Shown: positions 1 through 8,577 of the stretch, piece by piece
Numbering within the stretch: position 1 is the stretch's first letter
Layout of the letters: every line of letters starts with the position of its first letter
DNA from: Streptomyces eurythermus
GTDB lineage: Bacteria > Actinomycetota > Actinomycetes > Streptomycetales > Streptomycetaceae
DNA: 45,493 bases
NCBI RefSeq assembly: GCF_014649115.1
Contig: NZ_BMSK01000035.1
Span: forward strand, 1 to 45,493
Direction of reading: 5' to 3'
Notes under the pieces: generated by a model
Told to the model about the DNA's origin: nothing
Database searches by the model: none
The model's input: the letters and a program-made list of their open reading frames with translations, nothing else
Made by a program: the position numbers and the translations under genes

Positions 1-1
1 C

Positions 2-727
2 GGCGTCAACGCCAAGAGCAACGCCGTCTACAACATGGTCAAGGACTTCAAGTCCCGCGGCGTACCGATCGACTGCGTCGGCTTCCAGTCCCACTTCAAC
101 AGCGACTCCCCGGTCCCCTCCGACTACCAGGCCAACCTCCAGCGCTTCGCCGACCTCGGCGTCGACGTCCAGATCACCGAACTCGACATCGAAGGCTCCG
201 GCACCGCACAGGCCAACAGTTACACCAACGTCGTCAAGGCCTGCCTCGCGGTCACCCGCTGCACCGGCATCACCGTCTGGGGCATCACCGACACATACTC
301 CTGGCGTGCCAGCGGCACCCCGCTGCTCTTCGACTCCAACTACAACAAGAAGCCCGCGTACACCGCCGTCCTGACCACACTCGGCGGCTCCTCCGGCGGC
401 GGCACGCCCACCCCGGGCGGCGCCACCTGCACCGCCACCTACAGCAAGCAGGAGGAGTGGAGCGACCGCTTCAACGGCAAGGTGACCATCACCGCGGGCA
501 GTTCCCCGATCAGCGGCTGGTCCACGACGGTCACCGTCACCTCGCCGCAAAAGATCTCCGCGACCTGGAACGGCACACCCACCTGGGACGGCAGCGGCAA
601 CGTCATGACCATGCGCCCCAACGGCAACGGCAGCCTCGCCGCGGGCACGTCGACGAGCTTCGGCTTCACCGTGATGAAGAACGGCAGCTCCACGGCCCCG
701 GTCATCGGGGCGTGCACGGTCTCCTGA
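2..727 (+). CDS. GH10 endo-1,4-beta-xylanase with C-terminal CBM2 (5'-truncated by window edge)
   Basis: Secreted enzyme that cleaves beta-1,4-xylan backbones. Only the last 241 residues lie in the window; the reading frame is open from base 2 and ends in TGA at 725-727. The visible part of the catalytic barrel has the family 10 pattern around VGFQSHF and the ITELDIEG segment (about residues 57-64 of this fragment), whose Glu is the GH10 nucleophile, followed by the ITVWGITD strand. A Gly/Thr/Pro linker (GGSSGGGTPTPGG) leads to a carbohydrate-binding module of family 2: Cys near its start and a second Cys in the terminal IGACTVS, with Trp in EEWSDRF, SGWST and TWNGTPTW as candidate binding residues. 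Monocistronic by appearance, followed by a strong hairpin. The signal peptide and acid/base Glu are outside the window. Confidence 0.95.
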   Translation, partial: GVNAKSNAVYNMVKDFKSRGVPIDCVGFQSHFNSDSPVPSDYQANLQRFADLGVDVQITELDIEGSGTAQANSYTNVVKACLAVTRCTGITVWGITDTYSWRASGTPLLFDSNYNKKPAYTAVLTTLGGSSGGGTPTPGGATCTATYSKQEEWSDRFNGKVTITAGSSPISGWSTTVTVTSPQKISATWNGTPTWDGSGNVMTMRPNGNGSLAAGTSTSFGFTVMKNGSSTAPVIGACTVS

Positions 728-743
728 GCCGCGCCGGCCTCCC

Positions 744-781
744 CTCGGCCGTACGACCCCCGTCCGGGTCGTACGGCCGAG
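744..781 (+). terminator. Strong hairpin terminator after the xylanase gene
   Basis: A perfect 16-bp inverted repeat (left arm 744-759 CTCGGCCGTACGACCC, right arm 766-781) with a 6-base loop starts 17 bases after the xylanase stop. There is no T tract, which is common for factor-independent terminators of streptomycetes. The symmetry means it could also stop transcripts arriving from the other side. Confidence 0.85.
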
Positions 782-990
782 CCGCCGCGGAACGCCTCCG
801 CCGTCGAGCGCCGCGGGATCGTCTTCCGCGGCCTGACACCGGCTGTAGGCCATATGGGTGTTCGAGTGGCGATGTTCGACGGGCGGGCTCATCGTGGTCC
901 GTGCCCGGTCCTTGACCGTGGGTTTCACGGCCCACTCCTGGGGCCGGTCGCAGCGTCGTGCGGATCACTACCGAAATCATGGGAACTCGT

Positions 991-1347
991 ATGAGCCGAA
1001 TGGGAACAGCGGGGGCAGCGACACTGGTGAGCCTGGTCGTGCTGGGGCTTTCGGCCCCGACGGCGGCCTTCGCCGAGGCCGGCGGTCCCGAGGCACCGCG
1101 CGTCGTCTGCGGAACGGACGGGACCACGGGGCTGGCGGTGTCCGCCGGCAGCGCCGGGGACTGCGGAGCCGCCCTGCGGGTGGCGGGGGCCTACACCAAG
1201 GCCGGGCTGCGGGAGGGCGGAGCGGTCACCGTGGTGTCCTCGGACGGCACCGTCTGGCGCTGCCAGGAACAGCAGGGCGACCCGAATCCGTACCAGGAGT
1301 GTGTGGACACGACCGACACCGCCCGGCACGTCACGCTGACCTCGTGA
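991..1347 (+). CDS. Small secreted protein of unknown function
   Basis: A 118-residue protein if started at ATG 991 (MSRMGTAG), chosen because GGGA lies about 8 bases upstream; an in-frame ATG at 979 and GTG at 958 would lengthen it. The N-terminus is a Sec signal peptide: a short basic start, a hydrophobic stretch (ATLVSLVVLGLSA) and a probable cut after AFA near residue 26. The mature part is about 90 residues with four Cys (VVCGT, GDCGA, WRCQE, QECVD), suggesting two disulfides outside the cell. I do not recognise the family. It follows the xylanase terminator on the same strand with a 263-base gap, so it probably has its own promoter. Confidence 0.7.
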   Translation: MSRMGTAGAATLVSLVVLGLSAPTAAFAEAGGPEAPRVVCGTDGTTGLAVSAGSAGDCGAALRVAGAYTKAGLREGGAVTVVSSDGTVWRCQEQQGDPNPYQECVDTTDTARHVTLTS

Positions 1348-1449
1348 CACCACTCCGGCTGTCACCCTCCTGAGCGATCGTGCCCCAGTCCCGCCGGGCA
1401 GGGCGACCACCCGGCGGCGTCGTACCGCCGACGAGGAACTCGCCGGCGG

Positions 1450-2703
1450 CTACGCCGACAGGTCCGGCACTCCGCCGCGGACGGCGGCCCGTCGTTCCCC
1501 CTGGCGCACCACCCATGACTCGGACAGCAGGACGGCCAGGCCGCCGACCGCGAGCACACCGCCGACGAGCACCGCGCCCCGCACCCCGAGACCGGTGGGC
1601 AGCAGCAGGCCGCCGACGAGGGAGCCGCCGGCGATGCCGACGTTGAACACCGACGAGCCGACGGCCGAGGCGATCTCGGTGCTCCCGGGGGCCACGTGGA
1701 GAATCCTGCTCTGCAGCGCGGTCGTCATGGCGGACATGGCGAATCCGAGCAGCGCGACCAGGCAGACGGCGGCGACGGACCGGTCGCCCAGCAGGCGCAG
1801 CCCGAACATCGTCGCCGTCAGCAGGGCCACGGCCAGCACCATGGTGCCGCGAGGGCGGCGGTCCACACGCGCACCCGCCAGGGCGGTGCCCGCGATCCCG
1901 GCGACGCCCGAGCCGAGGAGCAGGGGCGCCACGGCTGACTGGGGGAGGCCGGTCACGTCGGTGAGGAACACGGTGATGTACGTGTAGCCGGTGAAGACAC
2001 CACAGATGACCAGGGCCGTCGCCGCCATCAGGACCAGGAACCGGCGGCGGCTGGGTTCGGCGCCGGCCGCGCCGTCACCCTCCTCGCCGGCCCCGGACGG
2101 CAGGAGGACGGCGACCGCGACGAGGGCGAGGAATCCGAACCCGCTCATCACCACGAACGGGATCCGCCAACCGGTCTGCTGGCCCAGCCACGTTCCGGCC
2201 GGGACACCCACCACGGAGGCCAGGGACAGACCGGAGAAGAGCCCGGCGACCACCCGGCCCCGCACCTCGGGAGCGAAGAGGGCGGTGGCGGTCGACGCGA
2301 TGACCGACCAGAACACCGAGTGGGTGAGCGCCACCGTGACACGGGCGGCGAGCAGCACCCAGTAGCCCGGGGCCGCGGCGGAGACGAGATTCGCCATGAC
2401 GAACAAGGCCAGCAACGCGCAGAGCAGCGTACGGCGCGGCACACGGCGGACCAGGCGGGTCAACGGCACCGAGGCGACGGCCACCACCATCCCGTATCCG
2501 GTCACCAGGCGGCCCGCCGAGGCTCTGGACACCCCCAGATCGTCGGCGATCAGCGGAAGCAGACCGACCGGCAGGGTCTCCACGGTGCTCAGGGAGAACA
2601 GCGCCAGCGCCAGCGCGACCACCACGACCACGGCGGTCGAGGTGCGTATGGGCGTTCCCGTTCCGGTGAGGGGCACTGTCACTGCCTTTCCTGTCTGGTT
2701 CAT
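1450..2703 (-). CDS. Major facilitator superfamily transporter (DHA1-like)
   Basis: A roughly 417-residue integral membrane protein with about twelve hydrophobic segments, the first being TAVVVVVALALALFSLS. The loop after TM2 reads GRLVTGYGMVVA and GRVVAGLFSG follows later, matching the MFS pattern of drug or sugar efflux permeases. The substrate cannot be told from sequence. Start choice is uncertain: ATG at 2703 is given, but AGGAAAGG lies just upstream of in-frame GTG codons at 2682 and 2676, and either would place TM1 closer to the N-terminus. It is transcribed away from the oxidoreductase/VOC pair at 2965-4752 and shares their AT-richer intergenic region, suggesting export of, or resistance to, a related compound (inference). 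Confidence 0.9.
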   Translation of the reverse strand: MNQTGKAVTVPLTGTGTPIRTSTAVVVVVALALALFSLSTVETLPVGLLPLIADDLGVSRASAGRLVTGYGMVVAVASVPLTRLVRRVPRRTLLCALLALFVMANLVSAAAPGYWVLLAARVTVALTHSVFWSVIASTATALFAPEVRGRVVAGLFSGLSLASVVGVPAGTWLGQQTGWRIPFVVMSGFGFLALVAVAVLLPSGAGEEGDGAAGAEPSRRRFLVLMAATALVICGVFTGYTYITVFLTDVTGLPQSAVAPLLLGSGVAGIAGTALAGARVDRRPRGTMVLAVALLTATMFGLRLLGDRSVAAVCLVALLGFAMSAMTTALQSRILHVAPGSTEIASAVGSSVFNVGIAGGSLVGGLLLPTGLGVRGAVLVGGVLAVGGLAVLLSESWVVRQGERRAAVRGGVPDLSA

Positions 2704-2796
2704 CCGGCACTCGGGGAGGCCGGGGAGGGATCCCGGAAACAAGGCCGGGCGGCGTCAATGAATGCATGATCCCGTGGCTCGTGCAAGCGAATTTCT

Positions 2797-2813
2797 GTAA
2801 ACACCCCGTAAAC
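2797..2813. promoter_or_regulatory. GTAAAC direct repeat in the divergent promoter region
   Basis: The 261-base gap between the MFS and oxidoreductase genes is AT-rich relative to its surroundings. It holds two GTAAAC hexamers starting at 2797 and 2808, an 11-bp spacing that puts both on one helical face. This could be a regulator site for the divergent pair; no regulator gene is adjacent and no -10/-35 boxes could be assigned with confidence. Confidence 0.3.
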
Positions 2814-2964
2814 GGCGGTGAACTGCCTTGTTTTTGGCCAGAAGCGCGGAATCAGCCGAAACTCTTTCGATCCTTGAGTTGGCGGACGGAGGACGTGTTG
2901 GCTGTCTTCCGGATGTCCTCTACGGGGACTCTCCGCACGTCATTCCAAGGAACATGGAGGAGCA

Positions 2965-4149
2965 ATGCCCACTTCCACGGGCGGGGGCAAGCGGGTAGGC
3001 GTGGCCTTCCTCGGTTGCGGTTATGCCGCCGACTTCTACGGCCCCACGCTGCCCAACTATCCTGAAATCAGCCTCATAGGCGCCTATGACCCCGAAGGGG
3101 AGCGAGCGAAAACTTTCGTCGCTGAGTACGGCGGGCGGTTATTCGGCAGCATGGAGGAGGTGCTCGCCGATCCCGAGGTGCAGATCGTCGTGAACCTCAC
3201 CCCGACCGCCCAGCACTACACGGTGAACCGGGCCGCCCTGTCGGCCGGAAAGCACGTGTACTGCGAGAAGCCCATGACCACGAACATGGCGGAGGCGAGG
3301 GAACTCGCGTCGCTCGCCGCGGAGCGCGGGCTTCTGCTGTGCAGCGCGCCGGCCACGGTGTTCAGCCGGTCGGCGCAGACCCTCATCCGGGCCGTCCACG
3401 ACGGAGTGGTGGGCACACCGCGGCTCGCCTACGCCTCCCTCGACATGGGACCGCTCGCGTTCATGGCCTACCGCGACTGGCGCAGCAAGCGCGGAGTCCC
3501 CTGGCCGTACCGTGAGGAGGTGGCCAACGGCTGCGTGCTGGAACACGCCGGTTACCTCCTCACCTGGCTGACGGCCATGTTCGGCCCCGTGGTGCGCATG
3601 TCCGGCCAGACCGTCACCCCCTTCGCGGACCAGTGGGAGGGCGTCGTCGCCGATGTGGCGCCCGAGACCTCGTTCGGCGCGCTGCGCTTCGCCGACGGGA
3701 CCGCGTGCCGCCTCACGATCGGCTGGGCGGCGCCCGCCGACAAGTCCCTGCTCGTCGTGGGCGACGAGGGCGTGCTGTCCGTCGACGACGTGTGGCAGGC
3801 GTCGAGCCCGGTCACGCTGCGCCGCCGGGTACGGACGACCGGCAGGGACACCGGGTACCTGGCCGAGCCCGAGCGGCTTCCCTTCGTCCTGCCCGCGCTG
3901 GAGCACGGATACGACGACGAGGCGCACGACCTGACGGTCGGCGCGGGCGTCGCCGACCTCGCCCGGGCGGTGCTGACGGGAGACCAGCCGCTGCTCGGCG
4001 CGGAGTTCTCGCTCCACATCCTCGACGTCAGCCTCCGCTTCGCCACGGCCGCGACCGCGGACGAGCACATCGACGTACCGGCCCCCTCCGCGACCCGCCT
4101 GTGGGGCGACCGCTACCGGCAGCCCGCGGAGCTCTCCGCCCTGGCCTGA
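2965..4149 (+). CDS. Gfo/Idh/MocA family NAD(P)-dependent oxidoreductase (TTA codon)
   Basis: A 394-residue cytoplasmic dehydrogenase of the glucose-fructose oxidoreductase/inositol dehydrogenase family, which oxidises or reduces sugar-like hydroxyl groups. The N-terminal Rossmann fold has VAFLGCGYAADFY with the glycine-rich turn (residues about 13-25). The family signature HVYCEKPMT around residue 100 supplies the active-site Lys. The C-terminal half is the expected alpha/beta substrate domain. ATG at 2965 is preceded by GGAGGAG with good spacing. Codon 59 is TTA (3139-3141), very rare in Streptomyces and read by the bldA tRNA. The VOC gene follows after 63 bases, probably in one operon. The substrate is unknown. 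Confidence 0.92.
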   Translation: MPTSTGGGKRVGVAFLGCGYAADFYGPTLPNYPEISLIGAYDPEGERAKTFVAEYGGRLFGSMEEVLADPEVQIVVNLTPTAQHYTVNRAALSAGKHVYCEKPMTTNMAEARELASLAAERGLLLCSAPATVFSRSAQTLIRAVHDGVVGTPRLAYASLDMGPLAFMAYRDWRSKRGVPWPYREEVANGCVLEHAGYLLTWLTAMFGPVVRMSGQTVTPFADQWEGVVADVAPETSFGALRFADGTACRLTIGWAAPADKSLLVVGDEGVLSVDDVWQASSPVTLRRRVRTTGRDTGYLAEPERLPFVLPALEHGYDDEAHDLTVGAGVADLARAVLTGDQPLLGAEFSLHILDVSLRFATAATADEHIDVPAPSATRLWGDRYRQPAELSALA

Positions 4150-4212
4150 CCACACCCACCCGCTCTCGCTTCGACGGCCACCCGCCGGCCGGACAGCACA
4201 ACGGAGGAAACC

Positions 4213-4752
4213 GTGTACGGCAAGACCCGAGGAATTCCCGGATCGTCAGGCGTGCACCACGTCGCCTACACCGTTCCAGACCTGGACCAGGCCGTCGCGT
4301 TCTTCGTCGACGTGCTCGGCGCGGAACTCGCCTACCGTCTCGGGCCGGTGGAATTCCCGGACAGCGACTGGATGGAGAGATACCTCGGCGTCGACCGGAA
4401 GGCGGCGATGGACCTGGCCATGCTCAGGCTCGGCCCGGTGACCAACCTGGAGCTGTTCCAGTACTCCGCTCCCGGCCAGCGAAGGGAGATGCCGCGCAAC
4501 AGCGACTGGGGCGGCCACCATCTGGCCCTCCACGTCGAGGACATGGACGAGGCGGTGGCCTATCTGCGGGCTCAGCCCGGTGTGCGGATACTGGGCGAGC
4601 CGCAGCCCTTGGAGGCCGGGTCGACCAGAGGCGACAGCTGGGTCTATTTCCTCTCTCCCTGGGGGATGCAGCTCGAACTCATCAAAATGCCTCCGGGAAT
4701 GTCCTACGAGAGGGAGACCACGACCCGCCTCTACCAGCCTGGCGGGCGTTGA
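4213..4752 (+). CDS. VOC (glyoxalase/dioxygenase fold) protein
   Basis: A 179-residue protein with two beta-alpha-beta-beta-beta modules of the vicinal oxygen chelate fold. Probable metal ligands are the His of VHHVAYTV near residue 14, the His of HHLALHVE near residue 100 and the Glu in MQLELIK near residue 158. This spacing is typical of isomerases, epimerases or lyases acting on alpha-hydroxy-carbonyl substrates. The GTG start at 4213 has GGAGG five bases upstream. It follows the Gfo/Idh/MocA oxidoreductase in the same direction, so the two likely act on one small molecule, perhaps a sugar or polyketide-derived carbonyl compound; that is inference. Confidence 0.88.
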   Translation: MYGKTRGIPGSSGVHHVAYTVPDLDQAVAFFVDVLGAELAYRLGPVEFPDSDWMERYLGVDRKAAMDLAMLRLGPVTNLELFQYSAPGQRREMPRNSDWGGHHLALHVEDMDEAVAYLRAQPGVRILGEPQPLEAGSTRGDSWVYFLSPWGMQLELIKMPPGMSYERETTTRLYQPGGR

Positions 4753-5390
4753 TCCCCTCCGTCACGAAGCCGCCGGGCGCCGGGATCCGGGTCGCCGGTG
4801 ATCCGTGGGGAGGCGTGGCGGGCGCGATGACGGCCGGCACCGCCCGCCCGGCGACCTCCCCGCACCGCGGCCCCGGCCCCCGGCGCCCGCGCCCCGGCTC
4901 GGCGGGTCTTTCGTCCGTGCCGCTGTAAACATCGGAACCCGCCACCACAGAATGCGCGCGTGGCGGAATTACGGATCTTTCCGCGCGCGGTTCGAAGCAC
5001 ACCGGAATATGATCTTCATATCCCCTCGGCATTGTCTGTGAAGATCCTTCGAGCCTGTTGTCGATGACATGCGGGCGTAGTGCGAGAATACCGGGCATTT
5101 ACGTTCACGAAACTTTCCTTTGGGGTGGCCGGAACGCGCCTTGATGCCCGAACTGTCCGTGCCCCAAGGTTGATTCGTCTACGAGCATCAGGAGCCACAA
5201 GCGTTGCTTGCCCCGGCCGGCCGGCCGCCGACGGGGAACTGGCGGGGGAAATCGATGCGTGTGCACGCCCAGCGTTGACCGGCCGGTTACGTGAGGTCGT
5301 CCGCGCGCCGGAACGGACCCTTTCTCTTTGCCGCCTGCCTCTTGGTGCCATTGCCCGGTGCCCGAGACAGGGGCAGGAGGGGGAAAGCCG
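4753..5390. other. Non-coding leader of the injection-system operon
   Basis: A 638-base stretch without a convincing gene. The first 170 bases are GC-rich with several short C/G palindromes but no clean terminator. From about 4920 to 5180 it becomes AT-richer and probably holds the promoter for the sheath gene. An open frame from 5080 to 5394 overlaps the sheath start, but its codon use (TTT, CTT, ATT, CTA) does not look translated. No sigma-factor boxes could be assigned with confidence. Confidence 0.5.
5007..5046. promoter_or_regulatory. Nested inverted repeats upstream of the sheath gene
   Basis: ATATGA/TCATAT forms a symmetric 15-base element at 5007-5021. GATCTTC at 5011-5017 pairs with GAAGATC at 5040-5046. 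The two overlap inside an AT-rich island 350-385 bases before the sheath ATG. This is operator-like geometry, or a switch between two hairpins in a leader transcript. The site and any binding protein are inferred from symmetry only. Confidence 0.35.
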
Positions 5391-7250
5391 ATGAGCTCGG
5401 TGAGCGCCGCCAGGCCGACCTATCCCGGCGTCTACGTCGAAGAGCTTCCCAGCAGCACCCGCACCATCTCGACCCTGACCACGTCGGTGACCGCGTTCGT
5501 CGGCCACACCCGGCGCGGTCCGCTCAACGAGCCGGTGCGCGTCACCAGCTTCGCGGAATACGAGCGCCGCTTCGGCGGCCTCAGCGCGCGCAGCGCGGTC
5601 GGCTACGCGGTCCACCAGTTCTTCGGCAACGGCGGCACCGTCGCCGTCGTCGTCCGTGTCGCCAAGGCCCGCAGCGGAAAGGCCGCCCGCGTCACCCTGA
5701 AGTCCACCGAGGGACACAGCGACAGCGACGTCCTGGAGGTGCACGCCAAGGAGCCCGGCGTATGGGGCAACGGCCTGCGCCTGGCCGTCGACCACGACAC
5801 CCCCCACCCCGACGACACCTTCAACCTGAGCGTCCACGACGCCCGGGGCCAGGCCCGCGAGAGCTTCACCGGGCTGTCCATGGACCCGGCCAGCGGTCGC
5901 CACGCCCCCACCGTCGTCAACGCCGGCTCCCGGCTGATCCGCGTCCACGCGGTCGGCGAGGGCCGCCCCGACCCCTCCGGCACCGTCTCCAAGCCGTTCG
6001 GCCACCGCCTGCCCGACCTCGCCGTCGACCTGACCGTCAAGATCGGCGAGGTGCAGCGCGAGTTCACCCTCTACGACCCCGACTGCGACGGCGAGGCGCC
6101 GTGCTCCGTCGCCGAGCTGGCGCTGCTGCTCGAACGCAAGCTGCGCGCCCTGCCCGACGCCCCCGGCAAGCACGCCTTCGCCGGCACCGAGGTCACCGTC
6201 CTCGGCCGCCGCCTCCAGGTCGTCGCCGGCTCCGCCGACCCCGAGGACGTCGTCCGCTTCGTCGGCGAATGCGCCAACGATCTCGGCCTGGAGGCGTCCG
6301 TCAACCCGCCCGTCTTCCCACTGACCGGCGGTGAGGACGGCAAGGCGCCCGGCCCGGGCGACCTGATCGGCTCCGAGGCCGCCAAGACCGGCATCCAGGC
6401 GCTCCGCCAGGTGGCCGACGTCAACCTCCTCGTGCTGCCCGAACTCGCCTCGTACGAGAAGACCGAGGACATCCTCACCGTCGTCTCGGCCGCCCAGCGA
6501 CTGTGCGCCGAGCGACGGATCTTCCTGCTGGTCGACGCCCCCTCCACCTGGGGCAGCGCCGACACGGCACGCGCCGGCGCCGCCGCCTTCGACGCGGTCC
6601 GCGGCAACCACGCCGCCCTGTACTTCCCGCACCTCCGGCTCACCGACCCGCTCACCGGACGGCTGCGCGCCTTCCCGCCCTCCGGCGCGGTCGCCGGCGT
6701 CATCGCGCGCACCGACGCCGAGCGCGGCGTGTGGAAGGCCCCGGCCGGCACCGAGGCACGGCTGGCCGGGGTGCACTCCCTCACCGTCGACCTCACCGAC
6801 CGGGAGACCGGTCTGCTCAACCCGCTCGGCGTCAACTGCCTGCGCTCGTTCCCGCTGACCGGCCCGACCGTCTGGGGCGCCCGCACCCTGGAGGGAACCG
6901 ACGCGCTGGACGGCGAGTGGAAGTACGTGCCCGTACGACGGCTCGCCCTGCACGTCGAGGAGAGCCTCCGACGCGGCCTGCAATGGGTGGTGTTCGAGCC
7001 CAACGACGAGAACCTGTGGCAGCAGGTCCGGCTCGCCGCCTCCTCGTACCTGCACACCCTCTTCCGGCAGGGCGCGTTCAAGGGCGGCACCCCGCGCGAG
7101 GCCTACTTCGTCAAGTGCGACAGCGACACCACCACCGACGAGGACATCGCGAACGGCGTCGTGAACGTCCTGGTCGGCATCGCACCGGTCCGCCCCGCCG
7201 AGTTCGTGATCGTGAAGATCCAGCAGACGTCCGGCCAGTTCGAGCTGTAG
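5391..7250 (+). CDS. Contractile sheath protein (phage tail sheath/Pvc2-like)
   Basis: A 619-residue sheath subunit that polymerises around the inner tube and contracts to drive it forward. The N-terminus has the diagnostic PTYPGVYVEELPSS, then TSVTAFVGHTRRGP, and the C-terminal sheath fold is seen in LGVNCLRSFP, VPVRRLALHVEESL, WVVFEPNDENLW and the terminal strand AEFVIVKIQQ. The middle (about residues 120-340) is variable insertion-domain sequence likely facing outward. ATG at 5391 is chosen over an upstream TTG frame because GGCAGGAGGGGG lies 8-17 bases before it and the family motif starts at once. It is the first gene of the operon and the only sheath gene, so the system probably uses one sheath type. 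Confidence 0.96.
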   Translation: MSSVSAARPTYPGVYVEELPSSTRTISTLTTSVTAFVGHTRRGPLNEPVRVTSFAEYERRFGGLSARSAVGYAVHQFFGNGGTVAVVVRVAKARSGKAARVTLKSTEGHSDSDVLEVHAKEPGVWGNGLRLAVDHDTPHPDDTFNLSVHDARGQARESFTGLSMDPASGRHAPTVVNAGSRLIRVHAVGEGRPDPSGTVSKPFGHRLPDLAVDLTVKIGEVQREFTLYDPDCDGEAPCSVAELALLLERKLRALPDAPGKHAFAGTEVTVLGRRLQVVAGSADPEDVVRFVGECANDLGLEASVNPPVFPLTGGEDGKAPGPGDLIGSEAAKTGIQALRQVADVNLLVLPELASYEKTEDILTVVSAAQRLCAERRIFLLVDAPSTWGSADTARAGAAAFDAVRGNHAALYFPHLRLTDPLTGRLRAFPPSGAVAGVIARTDAERGVWKAPAGTEARLAGVHSLTVDLTDRETGLLNPLGVNCLRSFPLTGPTVWGARTLEGTDALDGEWKYVPVRRLALHVEESLRRGLQWVVFEPNDENLWQQVRLAASSYLHTLFRQGAFKGGTPREAYFVKCDSDTTTDEDIANGVVNVLVGIAPVRPAEFVIVKIQQTSGQFEL

Positions 7251-7284
7251 TCCCGCGGGAATTCCGGAGAGCCGAAGGAATCCG

Positions 7285-7809
7285 ATGGCAGAGTTCACCG
7301 TCAACGCCCATCGTTTCGACCCCTACAAGAACTTCAAGTTCCTGGTCCTGTGGGACGGTCGTACGGTCGCCGGCATCAGCAAGATCAGCCCGCTCAAGCG
7401 CACCACCGAGGTCGTCAAGCACCGTCACGGCGGCGACCCCAGCTCCCCGCGCAAGTCGCCGGGACGCTCCGAGTTCGACGGCATCACCCTGGAGCGGGGT
7501 GTCACCCACGACCCCGAGTTCGACCGCTGGGCCAACAAGGTCTGGCAGGTCGGGGCGGGCCTCGGCTCGGAGGTCTCCCTGGCCGACTTCCGCAAGGACA
7601 TCGTCATCCAGGTCCTCAACGAGGCCGGGCAGGTCGCCGTCTCGCACAAGCTGTACCGGACCTGGCCCAGCGAGTACCAGGTCCTCGGCGAACTCGACGC
7701 CAACGCCAACGCGGTGGCCATCCAGTCGCTGAAACTCGAATGCGAGGGCTGGGAACGGGACTACGAGGTGCCCGAACCCGAGGAACCCTCCTTCGTGAAC
7801 CCGGCCTGA
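7285..7809 (+). CDS. Inner tube protein (T4 gp19-like, Pvc1-like)
   Basis: A 174-residue tube subunit whose hexamer rings stack inside the sheath. It matches the family in size and motifs: NAHRFDPYKNFKFLVLWDG at the start, GISKISPLKRTTEVVKHRHGG, ITLERGVTHDPEFDRW, then strand-rich IQSLKLECEGWERDYEV at the end. GAAGGA lies 6-11 bases upstream of the ATG. It follows the sheath gene after 34 bases; a small palindrome (TCCCGCGGGA) in that gap could adjust relative expression. It is the only gp19-type tube gene visible, whereas many characterised eCIS encode two tube paralogues. Confidence 0.95.
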   Translation: MAEFTVNAHRFDPYKNFKFLVLWDGRTVAGISKISPLKRTTEVVKHRHGGDPSSPRKSPGRSEFDGITLERGVTHDPEFDRWANKVWQVGAGLGSEVSLADFRKDIVIQVLNEAGQVAVSHKLYRTWPSEYQVLGELDANANAVAIQSLKLECEGWERDYEVPEPEEPSFVNPA

Positions 7810-7848
7810 CGCAAGGCGCGGTGAGACGAGAGGATGCGGGGGGAACGG

Positions 7849-8577
7849 ATGGCGGACACCGGGGCATCCGCGCTGCTGGCCACCTGGGAGGCGGGCCTCG
7901 CCGAGGCGCCCGCCGGGCGCGCCCTGCTGCTGCACGGCACGGCACGCCCGGACCTCGACGCCACGGCGCTGCCCGCCGTACCGCTCGGCGAGCGCGAGGG
8001 CGACCTGCTCGCCCTGCGCCGTGCCCTGTTCGGGGAGCGGATGCAGGTGCGGCTGGACTGCCGCGCGTGCGGCGCGGACATGGAGTTCGACCTGGACGCC
8101 GGGGAGTTCGCCCGGTCCCTGGGCCGGCCCGCGCGGCAGGTCGTGCGGCTGACGGAGGACGGCTGGGACGTCGCCTTCCGGCTGCCCGCCGCGGCCGACC
8201 TCACGGCCGCCGCCCGCGCCGCCGACCCGCGCACCGCGCTGCTCGCACGCTGCCTGGTCTCGGCGGCCCACGACGGGGCGCCCCGCACCGCCGGCTTCCT
8301 CCCGCCGCCGCTACAGCGGCGGATCGCCGAGGCCGTCGAGGCCGCCGACCCCGGCGCCGACATCACGCTCAACGTCGGCTGCCCCGAGTGCGGCACCACC
8401 ACCCGGGCCGAACTCGACATCGCCTCCTACCTGTGGACCGAACTCGACTCCTGGGCGAGGGACACACTCCTCGATGTCCATCTGCTGGCCACCGCCTACG
8501 GCTGGAGCGAGCCGGAGATCCTGGCCCTGAGCCCGCTGCGCCGCCGTTACTACCTGGAGCTGTGTGCGGATGTCTGA
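7849..8577 (+). CDS. CIS-associated protein with two CxxC pairs (T4 baseplate chaperone-like)
   Basis: A 242-residue soluble protein. Cys71-x-x-Cys74 (DCRACG) and Cys178-x-x-Cys181 (CPECG) together make a likely four-Cys zinc site, separated by a long alpha-helical region rich in Ala, Arg and Leu. Its place directly after the tube, and its C-terminal LSPLRRRYYLELCAD segment, resemble proteins annotated as T4 gp26/gp51-like baseplate assembly factors in other eCIS loci. I give that as a likely but not certain assignment. ATG 7849 (MADTGASA) has GGGGGGA upstream; ATG 7834 is an alternative with a poorly placed site. It overlaps the next gene by eight bases. Confidence 0.8.
   Translation: MADTGASALLATWEAGLAEAPAGRALLLHGTARPDLDATALPAVPLGEREGDLLALRRALFGERMQVRLDCRACGADMEFDLDAGEFARSLGRPARQVVRLTEDGWDVAFRLPAAADLTAAARAADPRTALLARCLVSAAHDGAPRTAGFLPPPLQRRIAEAVEAADPGADITLNVGCPECGTTTRAELDIASYLWTELDSWARDTLLDVHLLATAYGWSEPEILALSPLRRRYYLELCADV

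Noticed and set aside
5080..5394. A 104-codon plus-strand frame ending on the sheath start codon (ATGA overlap)
   Set aside because: The overlap is tempting, but codon use in the first half is AT-ending (TTT, CTT, ATT, CTA), no ribosome site precedes it and the peptide resembles nothing.
5016..7304. A 762-codon minus-strand frame opposite the sheath gene
   Set aside because: Its sequence is a Gly/Val/Ala/Arg-rich mirror of the sheath gene with no family match; the sheath motifs on the plus strand are unambiguous.
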